From contig NZ_BMQM01000012.1 in the NCBI RefSeq assembly GCF_014648115.1, positions 1-64,000 on the forward strand: a DNA stretch of 64,000 nucleotides, given 5' to 3'. Within the stretch, counting starts at the first letter, position 1. Each line of letters begins with the position of its first letter. Under the pieces are notes generated by a model. That model ran no database searches, was not told the origin of the DNA, and saw only the letters and a program-made list of their open reading frames with translations. Origin of the DNA: Deinococcus seoulensis. GTDB taxonomy: Bacteria > Deinococcota > Deinococci > Deinococcales > Deinococcaceae. The position numbers and the translations under genes were made by a program. Of this stretch, positions 37,722 to 48,529 are shown in pieces.

Positions 37722-38093
37722 ATGAAACTGCTGCCCGCACTGCTCATTCCCGTTCTGCTCGGCGCCTGCGCTCCGGGGGCCGCGACCTACACCACCATTC
37801 CCGTTCAGGACCTGCGCGCCGCGCAGCAGAAAGGCGAGTACGTCCTGGACGTGCGCACCGACGCCGAGTACGCCGGCGGGCACGTGCCCGGCGCCACGTT
37901 GCTGCCACTGGCCGACCTGGGATCACGGATCAACGAGGTACCCAGAGACCGCCCGGTGTACGTCATCTGCCGCAGCGGCAACCGCAGTGCCCAGGCCAGC
38001 GCGCAACTCGTGAAAGCCGGGTACACGCAGGTCTACAACGTGGACGGCGGCATGAATGCCTGGACCGCCGCCGGATACCCCACCAGCCGTTAA
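37722..38093 (+). CDS. rhodanese-domain lipoprotein
   Basis: 123 residues from the ATG after AGGAGG. Lipobox VLLGAC (Cys16) then a single rhodanese domain: VLDVRTDAEYAGGHVPGA, catalytic Cys83 in VICRSGNRS, and the YNVDGGMNAWTAAGYP end. The active loop CRSGNR fits sulfurtransferases of the GlpE/PspE type. It would act outside the membrane, transferring sulfane sulfur to an acceptor such as cyanide or a thiol. Its promoter carries a CsoR/CstR-like operator. Neighbouring genes handle copper. Confidence 0.88.
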   Translation: MKLLPALLIPVLLGACAPGAATYTTIPVQDLRAAQQKGEYVLDVRTDAEYAGGHVPGATLLPLADLGSRINEVPRDRPVYVICRSGNRSAQASAQLVKAGYTQVYNVDGGMNAWTAAGYPTSR

Positions 38094-38182
38094 CGTGCCA
38101 GCCATCAGCGCCGTCCGTTTCCGGCTGGATTCGGCTTCCTGCACCACGCTCCGCCCAGGACATTCTCACCTGACCTGCACGC

Positions 38183-38188
38183 TATTGT
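38183..38188 (+). promoter_or_regulatory. -10 box TATTGT of the His-rich protein gene
   Basis: TATTGT ends 7 bases before the ATG at 38196 with no Shine-Dalgarno, another leaderless arrangement. Confidence 0.5.
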
Positions 38189-38195
38189 CCCGGTG

Positions 38196-38687
38196 ATGTC
38201 ACGCGTTTCCAGCACCCAGCAGGCCACGGTCACCACCGTGACACGCTGGGTGCTGACGCTCCTGACGCTCCTCGCGGCCGGGATGCACCTGACCCGCAGT
38301 CCTGAGGCGGGCGGCCTGGGCCTGACCCTGGGTTCCAGCGCCATGCCCGGCACGCAGGTGCATGCCAGCGCCGAACACGTCCACGCGGCCCCGCCGCAAC
38401 CCACGCACGCGCACATGCCGGCCGGGTCGCCGCACGCACCCGCCGCCCAGGCCGGGCACGGGCACGCACACGACCTGACGGACGCCGCGCCGAATGCCCC
38501 GCCGCAGCACACCCACAGTGACCGCCACTGCCCGTTCTGCCTGACGTCCGGTTTCGCGCTGGCCGCCGCCGCAGACCTGCGCGTCGACCACCCGGTCGAA
38601 CGCGCCCCTCACGTGACCGCCCGCACCGCCGGGCCGGTCACGTTCGCGCTGCGCCACGCGGACGCCCGCGCACCACCCGCCGCCTGA
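38196..38687 (+). CDS. His-rich, CPFC-containing envelope protein (DUF2946-like)
   Basis: 163 residues. A hydrophobic N-terminal segment (about 14-30) is followed by a His-rich middle (HASAEHVHAAPPQPTHAHM, HGHAH) and HSDRHCPFCLTSGFALAAA, which matches the H-C-P-F/I-C-x motif of DUF2946 proteins associated with copper loci. It probably binds metal in the periplasm. Chosen ATG is one codon after an in-frame GTG. First in a run of copper-related genes on the same strand. Confidence 0.65.
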   Translation: MSRVSSTQQATVTTVTRWVLTLLTLLAAGMHLTRSPEAGGLGLTLGSSAMPGTQVHASAEHVHAAPPQPTHAHMPAGSPHAPAAQAGHGHAHDLTDAAPNAPPQHTHSDRHCPFCLTSGFALAAAADLRVDHPVERAPHVTARTAGPVTFALRHADARAPPAA

Positions 38688-39090
38688 ACAGCACGGCCGC
38701 TCCCCACGCTCTGCCTTCCGGAAGGTCCGCACTTCAGGACGCCCGCCTCGCCTGATCGGCGGCGCGGCCCTGCTGTCCGCGCTGCCATCAGCGCAGGCCT
38801 GCCGTGACCACACCCGGCACCCGTGTGCAGCGCCAGCCCTTCCAACCGGGCAGACATGAATCAAAGCGGGTTCCGTGCGTGAACCTGCGTACGTGAACCT
38901 GACGGCCCGGCACGCTGCCCACCCGCGAACGAAACAGACGGAATCCATGCAGGCCCCGCGTTTCCCTGCGGGCGCGCCACAGACCCGCCGCAGCCTCAAC
39001 CCGGCCTGACGCGGCGACCCTTCCGGCCGTACACGTCCGCTCTGTTCCTCTCTCCTGCCTGCCCACCGCAGGCCCCCCAAGGAGTTCCCC
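38688..39090. other. 400-base gap with decayed repeat end
   Basis: GCGAAC-GAAACAGACGGAATCC (38925-38946) resembles the GGCGAAACAAACGGAATCC end of the hairpin repeat in reverse orientation; the rest of the element is not recognisable. No gene seen. AAGGAG at the right edge belongs to the next gene. Confidence 0.4.
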
Positions 39091-39855
39091 ATGCGCACCC
39101 TGATCCGACTGACGGCCCTGACCGCCGCCCTGACCGGCACCTCGCTCGCCGCGCCCTTCGCCCTGAACCTGAACGTCATGAACGGCGACCAGCCCTTCAC
39201 CGGACAGGTCACCACCCAGGCCGGGCAGGTGATCGACACCACCCTCTGGCAGGTGTACATCAGCAATGTCGCCCTCGTGAAAGACGACGGCACCGAACTG
39301 CCCGTGCCCGGCCTGACCCTCCTGAAACTCGGCGGCAGCGCCGGGTGGCAGAACGTCCCGGTCCTGAAGGGCGACGTGCCCGCCGGAACGTACCGGGGCG
39401 TGCGCTTCGACGTGGGCGTCCCCCGCGCCCTGAACCACCTGGACGCCAGCACCCAGCAGGCCCCGCTGGGCCTGGACGTCGGCATGTTCTGGGCGTGGAA
39501 TCCCGGGTACATCTTCAGCCGCTTCGAAGGCAGGGCGCAGGTGGGCGGCCAGACCCGCGACGTGGCGCTGCACGTGGGCGCCGATACCCGCCGCCTGACC
39601 GTGAGCCTGGGCGACGTGATGAAACCCGGCACGATTCAGGTGAAGGACGGCGGCGCGCCCGTGACCGTCAACCTGAACGCCGCGCGGATGGTCGCTGCCG
39701 GAGTGGGCACCGAGAAGTTCGACCTGAGCGCCGCGAAGTACACGCAGGTGCACGGCGGCCCGGTCGCCGATCAGCTGTACCTGAATCTGGGAACGGCGTT
39801 CAGCCTGGCGGGCGCCGCACCCGCCGCCGGCATGAGCATGCCCGGCCACAAGTAA
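39091..39855 (+). CDS. MbnP-like periplasmic protein of the diheme-partner ('metallo-mystery pair') type
   Basis: 254 residues with a signal peptide ending LAAP. The MbnP-type features are TTLWQVYISNVALVKDDG, GTYRGVRFDVGVPRALNH and GMFWAWNPGYIFSRFEG. In Methylosinus, MbnP is a copper-binding protein whose Trp is oxidised to kynurenine by its diheme partner MbnH. An MbnH-like gene lies 1.2 kb downstream. This protein has no cysteine at all, so the four-Cys motif of many family members is absent. The C-terminus AGMSMPGHK offers Met and His. Copper handling is inferred from neighbours. Confidence 0.78.
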   Translation: MRTLIRLTALTAALTGTSLAAPFALNLNVMNGDQPFTGQVTTQAGQVIDTTLWQVYISNVALVKDDGTELPVPGLTLLKLGGSAGWQNVPVLKGDVPAGTYRGVRFDVGVPRALNHLDASTQQAPLGLDVGMFWAWNPGYIFSRFEGRAQVGGQTRDVALHVGADTRRLTVSLGDVMKPGTIQVKDGGAPVTVNLNAARMVAAGVGTEKFDLSAAKYTQVHGGPVADQLYLNLGTAFSLAGAAPAAGMSMPGHK

Positions 39856-39990
39856 TACGGATTCCGTTTATTTCGTTGACAGATCGGGACACCACCGATC
39901 TGCCTACTCCACGCCCGGAATCCGTTTTCCTCCTACTCGCATCCGCTCGGATTGAACGGTCTTTGCAGCCCATTCAATCGGAGTCCGTAT
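39855..39990 (+). repeat. intergenic hairpin repeat, copy 4
   Basis: 136 bp; its first base is the last base of the MbnP-like stop codon (TAATACGG). Ends ATACGGATTCCGTTT and AATCGGAGTCCGTAT are perfect. The first hairpin arms are CAGATCGG/CCGATCTG. Confidence 0.9.
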
Positions 39991-40077
39991 AACTCCAGCC
40001 TGCCTACCTCTTCCCCATTGACCCAACGCACTTCCGGGTGGAGCGCCGCGCTCCACCCACCCTCAAGGAGACGCCCC

Positions 40078-40533
40078 ATGAAGACCCTGATCCGTTCCAC
40101 CCTCACCCTGACCGCCGCCGTCCTGATCTCCGTGGCGGGCGCGCACGCGACTGTGCGGACCGAGGCGGGCCTCACGGAATCCGCCGCCAGCAAGAGCGAG
40201 ACGTACCGCCTGAACGTCCCGACCGAGAAGGAGATCAGCACCACGCAGATCCGCCTCGTCGTGCCGGCCGGCGTGGCGATCAGCCGCTTCCAGGTCACGC
40301 CCGGCTTCACCCGGACCGTCACGCGGAACGCGGACGGACTGGTGACCGAGGTGGTCTGGAAGGGCCGGGTGGCGCCGATGGAGTACGCGCGGTTCTTCTT
40401 CCAGGCGAAGAACCCGGCGGCGGCCGGTGAACTGGTCTGGAAGATCTACCAGACGTACAGCGACGGCAGCGTGGTCGCGTGGGACGACGCGGACCCCGCC
40501 AGGGGCCCGGCCAGCAAAACCACCGTCAAGTAA
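40078..40533 (+). CDS. YcnI-like copper-binding protein (DUF1775)
   Basis: 151 residues from the ATG after AAGGAG. A signal peptide (about 1-23) leaves His as a near N-terminal residue ([11 protein letters not shown]). The YcnI fold signatures are [57 protein letters not shown] and [11 protein letters not shown]. subtilis YcnI binds Cu(II) through the N-terminal His and a conserved Trp. It lacks the C-terminal membrane helix of YcnI, so it should be soluble. Lies directly upstream of copC. Confidence 0.82.
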   Translation: MKTLIRSTLTLTAAVLISVAGAHATVRTEAGLTESAASKSETYRLNVPTEKEISTTQIRLVVPAGVAISRFQVTPGFTRTVTRNADGLVTEVVWKGRVAPMEYARFFFQAKNPAAAGELVWKIYQTYSDGSVVAWDDADPARGPASKTTVK

Positions 40534-40580
40534 CCCGCACTCCGGGGCAGGCAGAGGTCTGCCCCGACCCGAGGTTTCCC

Positions 40581-40979
40581 ATGAAGAAGATCCTGATGCT
40601 CCTGACTGCCCTGACGCTCTCCACGGCGACCGCGCACACGGCCGTTTCCTCCATCACGCCGGCACTGAACGCCGTGGTCGCCGCACCCAGGGCGGTGCAA
40701 CTGAAGTTCAGCGAGCCCATCGAACTGCGCTTCAGTACGTTCCGGGTGATGGCGGTACCGGCTGGGCAGACCATCCAGGCAGCGGCTCAACTCGCCCTTG
40801 CGGAGAAGGCCGATTCGGACAGACTGGCCAGCCTGCCGCTGAGTGCCACCACCACGGCCGCGCAACTGAACATCCCTCTGAAAGCCAGGCTGCGGTCCGG
40901 CCAGTACGTGATCGCGTGGAAGATCCTCTCGGAAGACGGGCATCCCGTCACCGGGCAGAGCACCTTCCGCGTGAAGTGA
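40581..40979 (+). CDS. copC: CopC-family periplasmic copper-binding protein
   Basis: 132 residues with a signal peptide ending ATA before HTAVSSITPA, leaving the His-1 ligand of the CopC Cu(II) site. EDGHPVTGQSTFRVK holds the second conserved Asp-His pair. PRAVQLKFSEPIELRFSTFRV is the family core. Length fits CopC without a fused CopD. No copD follows, so the protein may serve as a periplasmic copper carrier for the diheme/MbnP system. Confidence 0.9.
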   Translation: MKKILMLLTALTLSTATAHTAVSSITPALNAVVAAPRAVQLKFSEPIELRFSTFRVMAVPAGQTIQAAAQLALAEKADSDRLASLPLSATTTAAQLNIPLKARLRSGQYVIAWKILSEDGHPVTGQSTFRVK

Positions 40980-41043
40980 GCTGAGCTGTGCAGGGACGTG
41001 ACTGGCCTGCCACCTGCGGCCCCGCGCCCTGCCGAGGTGAACC

Positions 41044-42015
41044 ATGAAATGGCCCATCACTGCGCTTGGTCTGCTGACCACGGCCGCCGCCGCCAGTGCG
41101 GCCCTGGCCCCGCTGCCGCCCGGCCCACCTTCCAATCCCACCACGCCCGGCAAGGTCGCCCTGGGAAGGCAGCTGTTCTTCGATCCCATCCTCAGCCGTG
41201 ACCGCACGGTGTCCTGCGCGTCCTGTCACGACCCGGCGCGGGCCTTCACCGCGCCGCAGGCCGTCAGTCCCGGCGCAGGGGGGCGCCTGGGAAAACGCAA
41301 TGCCAGCACCCTGATCAACGTCGGGGACCGCAAGGCCCTGACCTGGGCGGGCGCCTCCCCCAACCTGGAGGTGCAGGCCATGATTCCCCTTCAGGATCAC
41401 GCGGAACTGGACATGACGCCCGAACTGCTGCGCGGGCGGCTCCAGGCGGACCCGGCGTACGACGCGCAGTTCCGCGCCGCGTTCGGGGAGGCGCCCAGCG
41501 TGCAGAACCTCGTGCGGGCCCTCGCGGCGTTCCAGCGGACCCTGACCAGCCGCGACAGTCCCTTCGACCGCTACCGCGCGGGGGACGCCTCGGCCCTGAA
41601 CGAGGCGCAGGTGCGGGGCATGGACCTGTTCTTCGACCGGGCCGAGTGCTTCCACTGCCACACCGGGCGGGACTTCACGGACGGGCTGGCGCACAACAAC
41701 GCCATGCGGGTCTTCAACCCGGATATCGGTCTGGCCGAACGTACCGAACAGGAGGGCGACGTGGGCCGCTTCGTGACGCCCACCCTGCGGAACGTGGCCC
41801 TGACCGGCCCGTACCTGCACGACGGGAGTCGCGCGACCCTGCGGGACCTGCTGGAGACGTACAACGACGGCGGGGAACCCAACCCGAACGCCGACCCGCT
41901 GATCCGCCCGCTGGGCCTGACCGACGCGGAACTGGACGACCTGGAGGCATTCCTGCACGCCCTGACGGATGAGAGCGTCGCGCGCAACCCGGCGTTCCGC
42001 CCGGAGCAGCCGTGA
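41044..42015 (+). CDS. MbnH-like diheme cytochrome c (CcpA/MauG superfamily)
   Basis: 323 residues with a signal peptide. Two haem-binding CxxCH motifs: Cys58-His62 (SCASCHDPARAF) and Cys202-His206 (ECFHCHTGRDFTDG). KRNASTLINVG and TPTLRNVALTGPYLHDGSRATLRDL are the standard bacterial cytochrome-c-peroxidase/MauG blocks. With an MbnP-like gene, YcnI and CopC upstream it fits MbnH, which oxidises a Trp of MbnP. A plain peroxidase is possible. The start GTG of the next gene overlaps its stop. Confidence 0.88.
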   Translation: MKWPITALGLLTTAAAASAALAPLPPGPPSNPTTPGKVALGRQLFFDPILSRDRTVSCASCHDPARAFTAPQAVSPGAGGRLGKRNASTLINVGDRKALTWAGASPNLEVQAMIPLQDHAELDMTPELLRGRLQADPAYDAQFRAAFGEAPSVQNLVRALAAFQRTLTSRDSPFDRYRAGDASALNEAQVRGMDLFFDRAECFHCHTGRDFTDGLAHNNAMRVFNPDIGLAERTEQEGDVGRFVTPTLRNVALTGPYLHDGSRATLRDLLETYNDGGEPNPNADPLIRPLGLTDAELDDLEAFLHALTDESVARNPAFRPEQP

Positions 42016-42416
42016 GGGGCGCCCGTCGGTACATCCTGGCGCTGCTGAGCCTGACGCTGCCCGTTCAGGCGGCGGCGCACGAGACGCAGTCGGCCGGTCA
42101 GGTGCAGGTGACCTTCTCCACCGACGCGGACGATACGCTCAGCACGCAGGGACCGACGCTGCTGCAGTTCGTGCTGACCGGGCCGGGAGGGGACCTGCCG
42201 GGCTGCCGCTGCCGCCTGCTGCTGTACCAGGGCACGCCGTCGGCGCGGGTGGCGCCGCTGCTGGACGTCCGGCTGGAGGCCCTGCAGCAGGGCGTGACCC
42301 GCCTGGAACTGCCGAAGGTGGCGCCGGGCGGGTACACGGTGGTGCTGGACGGCCGCCCGGTGAACTTCGGTGACTTCGACGCGTTCCGGTTGCGCTACAC
42401 GCTCCCGGCACCCTGA
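42012..42416 (+). CDS. secreted protein of unknown function in the copper operon
   Basis: 134 residues from GTG overlapping the diheme gene stop. Signal peptide (LALLSLTLPVQAAA) then His-Glu-Thr, and a small beta-rich domain: QVQVTFSTDADDTL, LPGCRCRLLLYQGT, APGGYTVVLDGRPVNFGDFDAF. A CxC pair could bind a metal or form a disulphide. I recognise no family. Co-translation with the MbnH-like gene suggests an accessory role in that system. The stop codon's last base begins repeat copy 5. Confidence 0.7.
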   Translation: MRGARRYILALLSLTLPVQAAAHETQSAGQVQVTFSTDADDTLSTQGPTLLQFVLTGPGGDLPGCRCRLLLYQGTPSARVAPLLDVRLEALQQGVTRLELPKVAPGGYTVVLDGRPVNFGDFDAFRLRYTLPAP

Positions 42417-42573
42417 TACGAACTCGGATTGAACGGGCTGCAAAGCCCGCTGGGTCCGAACAGACTCGTAGAGCTGCGCCGCAGAGCGAGTGGGAGCCGG
42501 GCGCCCCTCCGGGCGTGGAGCCGGCAGGGGCGGTGAAGTTCCGGGTTGTCGGCGAAACAAACGGCAGTCCGTA
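42416..42573 (-). repeat. intergenic hairpin repeat, copy 5 (expanded)
   Basis: 158 bp, reverse orientation. It begins at the last base of the preceding stop. The element carries an insertion of about 20 bp in the middle (GGCGCAGCTCTACGAG region) and a changed right end, so it is older or rearranged. Confidence 0.75.
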
Positions 42574-42586
42574 GGAGGTCGGAGGT

Positions 42587-42639
42587 GCCCCACGACCGGA
42601 CTGAACGGCGCTGCACTCTATTCAGTCCGGTCGTGGGGC
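42587..42639. terminator. bidirectional terminator-like hairpin between convergent operons
   Basis: A perfect 19-bp stem (42587-42605 with 42621-42639; arm GCCCCACGACCGGACTGAA) and 15-base loop. It sits between the copper operon and the convergent CoA-transferase gene, 18 bases from the latter's stop. No T-run, but by far the longest perfect stem seen. Confidence 0.7.
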
Positions 42640-42657
42640 GGCCAGGTTTCGCGGCGT

Positions 42658-45314
<2,657 letters not shown>

Positions 45315-45375
45315 GGTCGGGAACCTCCGGGAAAGCAGGCGGGAGGACCTCCGTGGTTCAGAGGGAGGCCCGGAA

Positions 45376-45400
45376 TGAACGCAGTTGACGCCTGCATTCA
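45376..45400 (-). promoter_or_regulatory. inverted repeat TGAACGCAG-N7-CTGCATTCA upstream of thiolase
   Basis: Nine-base arms with one mismatch, 61 bases before the thiolase GTG. The size and spacing fit a TetR or IclR-type operator. No regulator gene is adjacent. Confidence 0.4.
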
Positions 45401-45582
45401 AGCGCGCCGCCCCCCCGGTTGGGAAGGGCCGCTGGCCTGTCAAACGGAACGCCGCCCCTGACACCTGATAAGCAATCCGTCCGTTCTGCAGACAATTCGC
45501 AAAGGCGTGCGGGGGATTGCCGCGCCCGGAGCCGGCCGGTGCGTTCCTGATGGGCCGCGTTCCAGAGGTTCCCTGGCAGCCT

Positions 45583-46551
45583 TCAGCGGACGGTGACGGT
45601 GAAGGGTGTGACGACAGTGCTGTCCTTCTTGCCGTTGTCCTTGAGGGTGATGGCCAGTTCGCCGGTCACGACCGTTCCGGCGGGCGGGGTTTCGGTGAAG
45701 TTCAGTTCCAGGCAGCCTTCGGCCTCGGCGCTGTTGAAGAGTTTGTCGAACATGCCCGTCAGTTCGCTGGGGTCGTTGGTCTGCTGGAACAGCCCGCCGG
45801 TCTGCGAGGCGATGTCCTCGGCGACCGTGAAGTCCACCTTGCCGGTCACGTCCAGTCCCACGATGTACACGGGCGTGCGGTTCTGGTTGGCGTACTCGAT
45901 GGCCTGAGCGGTGGTGGTCACGCTGGCGTTGTCTTCCCCGTCGGTCAGGATCAGGATGCGGGTGTTGGTCTTGCCGGTGGCTTTCAGCAGGTCGCTGGCG
46001 TCCATGATCGCGTCGTACAGGGGCGTGTTGCCTCCCACGAAGGTCGCGTGGTTCACGGCGGAGGTCATCTGGCCCTGGTTGCCTGTGAAGTCCTGCCACA
46101 GGTACGAGGCGCGCAGGCCCGCGCTGGGCTGGGTGGTGGAGTCGAAGGACAGCACGGCGCCCATGTCCTGCTTGCGCATGCGTTTGGCGAAGGCGTGTCC
46201 GGCCTGGCGGCGGCGTTCGTCCGGGTCGTTCCAGGACATGCTGCCGGTGGCGTCGAGGGTCAGGGTGGCGGTCAGGTCGCCGTTGGTTTTCACGTTCCCG
46301 CAGACCTTAACGTTGGCTTTGCCCTGGCTGAGGTTGCGGACCTCGGCTTTCGCGATCTGGGCGCTGCCGGTGACGGTCTCGCCGTCCTTGGGTGTGAAAC
46401 TGAACTGGTAGGTGCCCTGCGCGAGCACGCGGGTACCGTTGATGGTGCCGGACGTGGCGGCGACCGGTTCGGAGGGACTCGGTGGGCCCGAGGGGCCACC
46501 GCAGGCGCTCAGGAGCAGGGCAGGCAGGATCATCAGGGTCGTTCGGCGCAT
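45583..46551 (-). CDS. von Willebrand factor A domain lipoprotein
   Basis: 322 residues. Lipobox LLLSAC (Cys17); after a short linker an unusual beta domain (30-90), then a vWA domain. The MIDAS metal motif is DATGSMSW (Asp100), with the later Asp in DGEDNASVT and the Thr in [11 protein letters not shown]. It should bind Mg2+ and a protein ligand at the outer surface. A small C-terminal domain follows ([19 protein letters not shown]). GGAGG precedes the ATG. Single gene; the partner is unknown. Confidence 0.85.
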   Translation of the reverse strand: MRRTTLMILPALLLSACGGPSGPPSPSEPVAATSGTINGTRVLAQGTYQFSFTPKDGETVTGSAQIAKAEVRNLSQGKANVKVCGNVKTNGDLTATLTLDATGSMSWNDPDERRRQAGHAFAKRMRKQDMGAVLSFDSTTQPSAGLRASYLWQDFTGNQGQMTSAVNHATFVGGNTPLYDAIMDASDLLKATGKTNTRILILTDGEDNASVTTTAQAIEYANQNRTPVYIVGLDVTGKVDFTVAEDIASQTGGLFQQTNDPSELTGMFDKLFNSAEAEGCLELNFTETPPAGTVVTGELAITLKDNGKKDSTVVTPFTVTVR

Positions 46552-46575
46552 GTGGACCTCCAGGGAAAAGGGGTG

Positions 46576-46712
46576 ATATGGATTCCGTTTATTTCGTTAA
46601 CAGGTCGGAACACCACCGATCTGTCAACTCCACGTCCGGAGGGGCGCTTCGGCTCCTACTCGCATCCGCCCGGATTGAATGGCTTACAAAGCCGTTCAAG
46701 CGGAGTCCGTAT
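46576..46712 (+). repeat. intergenic hairpin repeat, copy 6
   Basis: 137 bp, ends ATATGGATTCCGTTT and AGCGGAGTCCGTAT. It lies 25 bases upstream of the vWA lipoprotein start on the opposite strand. Confidence 0.85.
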
Positions 46713-47111
46713 GAGATGCCCGGAGCGTACGGGCGGCGGTATCACGCACCGCTCACGCGCGCCTGCGTGAAGGCCAGCGGTACAGGCGTGACAGGCCGTG
46801 ATTGCCCTGCTGGGCGCACCTGCGGGCGAACTTCCGGTAGGGGCCGGTGTGTCGGTCGGCTGTGCCGGGGGCGTGGGAGGGGTTCGGGGCGTGGATGGAA
46901 ACAGGGCGGTTCGGGGCTGCAAGTACCCTGAAATCGCCCACCTGGACGTGGAAACACGGCGAAAACCAGCATGCTGATGTGTGTCTGATGTGAAAATACC
47001 CATCTTAATCTTCATCTTACTTTCAGGCTGTAAGGGCCGCGTTCGACGGCCGCGCCTACGCTCCGTGGGTTCCCAGTTCCCCGCCCCGAAGGCAGAGACA
47101 GGTGGTGTCCC
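46713..47111. other. upstream region of the acetylation operon
   Basis: No gene seen. Near the right end is an AT-rich patch with direct repeat CATCTTA at 47001-47007 and 47013-47019 (12-bp period), which could be an activator site or part of the promoter. AGGTGG lies 9 bases before the TTG start of the next gene. Confidence 0.4.
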
Positions 47112-48512
47112 TTGGTATTCAGTTCGTACGTGTTCCTGCTGGTCTTCCTTCCCCTCTTCCTGATCACCTACGCACTGACACCGGCCCGCGCCCGGTCCTG
47201 GACGATCCTGCTGGGCAGCCTGCTGTTCTACGCCTGGGCGCTGCCGTCAGCGCTGGGACTGCTGGTCACCGTGATCGTCTTCACGTACCTGACCGGCGGG
47301 CGGGTGCTGGCCAGCGCCGGACGCGCCCGCCTGACATGGCTGACGCTGGGCGTGACCGGCAACCTCGCCCTGCTGGGGTACTTCAAGTACGCGAACATGG
47401 CCGTCAGCAGCGCCAACTCCGTCCGCAACGTCCTGGGCTTCGACGAGTTCACCTGGACGCAGATCGTCCTGCCGGTCGGCCTGTCGTTCTACATCTTCCA
47501 CGCGATCAGTTACCTCGTGGACCTGCACCGCGGCACGGCGAAAGCGCCGCGCAACATCATCGATTTCGCGGCGTTCGTGAGTCTGTTCCCGCACCTGGTG
47601 GCCGGACCGATCCTGCGCTTTCACCTGCTGGCCGATCAGTTCCGCGAGCGGACGCACACGCCAGAGAAATTCGCGCGCGGCGCGCAGCGCTTCATGATGG
47701 GCCTGAGCATGAAGGTCCTGCTGGCCGACCCGCTCGCGCCGCTCGTGAACGCCGCGTACACGGCCGCGCATCCCAGCGCCGCCGACGCGTGGCTGGGCAG
47801 CGTGGCCTACACCCTGCAACTGTTCTTCGATTTCGCCGGGTACAGCCACATGGCGATCGGACTGGCGCTGATGCTGGGCTTCCGCTTCCCCGAGAACTTC
47901 CTGGACCCGTACACCGCAACGTCCATCACGGCGTTCTGGCAACGCTGGCACGTGAGCCTCGGCACGTTCCTGCGGGAGTACGTGTACATCCCGCTCGGCG
48001 GGAACCGGCGCGGCCTGGGCCGCACGAACCTGAACCTGTTCCTGACCATGACGGTCGGCGGCCTGTGGCACGGCGCGAACTGGACGTTCGTGCTGTGGGG
48101 CATGTGGAACGGCGCGTTCCTGGTCCTCGAACGGGTCCTGAAGAAGAAATTCGGGCGTCCGCCGCCGCCCGCGTGGTACGCCGTGCCTAAAGTCATGCTG
48201 ATCGTGATCCTGGGCCGCGTGCTGTTCCGCAGTGAGAACGTCGCGCACGCCGGTGAGGTGTACCGCGCGATGGCCGGACTGAACGGCGCGGCCCTGACGC
48301 CCGACGTGGCCATCACGGTCACACCTGAGCGGCTGGCCGTGATGCTTGCGGGCGTGGCGGTCGTGTACGGCGCGCCGCTGTGGAACCGCCGCGCCGAGCA
48401 GCGGCCGGCGCTGCGCAGCGCCCCGCAGTACGCGCTGATCCCGGTGTTCCTGCTGGCCGTGGCGACGCTGGCCGCGCAGCAGTACGCGCCGTTCCTGTAC
48501 TTCCAGTTCTGA
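47112..48512 (+). CDS. algI: MBOAT O-acyltransferase AlgI-like
   Basis: 466 residues from TTG; MVFSSYVFLLVFLPLFLITY matches the AlgI N-terminus, which supports this unusual start. About 11 membrane helices. Two MBOAT histidines: WQRWHVSLGTFLREYVYIPLGG and GGLWHGANWTFVLWG (His320). It passes acetyl groups across the inner membrane for polysaccharide O-acetylation. First of four genes with AlgX/J-like and AlgF-like partners. No polymerase gene is near, so the polymer is made elsewhere, perhaps by the 4-18 kb locus. Confidence 0.92.
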   Translation: MVFSSYVFLLVFLPLFLITYALTPARARSWTILLGSLLFYAWALPSALGLLVTVIVFTYLTGGRVLASAGRARLTWLTLGVTGNLALLGYFKYANMAVSSANSVRNVLGFDEFTWTQIVLPVGLSFYIFHAISYLVDLHRGTAKAPRNIIDFAAFVSLFPHLVAGPILRFHLLADQFRERTHTPEKFARGAQRFMMGLSMKVLLADPLAPLVNAAYTAAHPSAADAWLGSVAYTLQLFFDFAGYSHMAIGLALMLGFRFPENFLDPYTATSITAFWQRWHVSLGTFLREYVYIPLGGNRRGLGRTNLNLFLTMTVGGLWHGANWTFVLWGMWNGAFLVLERVLKKKFGRPPPPAWYAVPKVMLIVILGRVLFRSENVAHAGEVYRAMAGLNGAALTPDVAITVTPERLAVMLAGVAVVYGAPLWNRRAEQRPALRSAPQYALIPVFLLAVATLAAQQYAPFLYFQF

Positions 48513-48529
48513 AACTTCGAGGTGATGAC

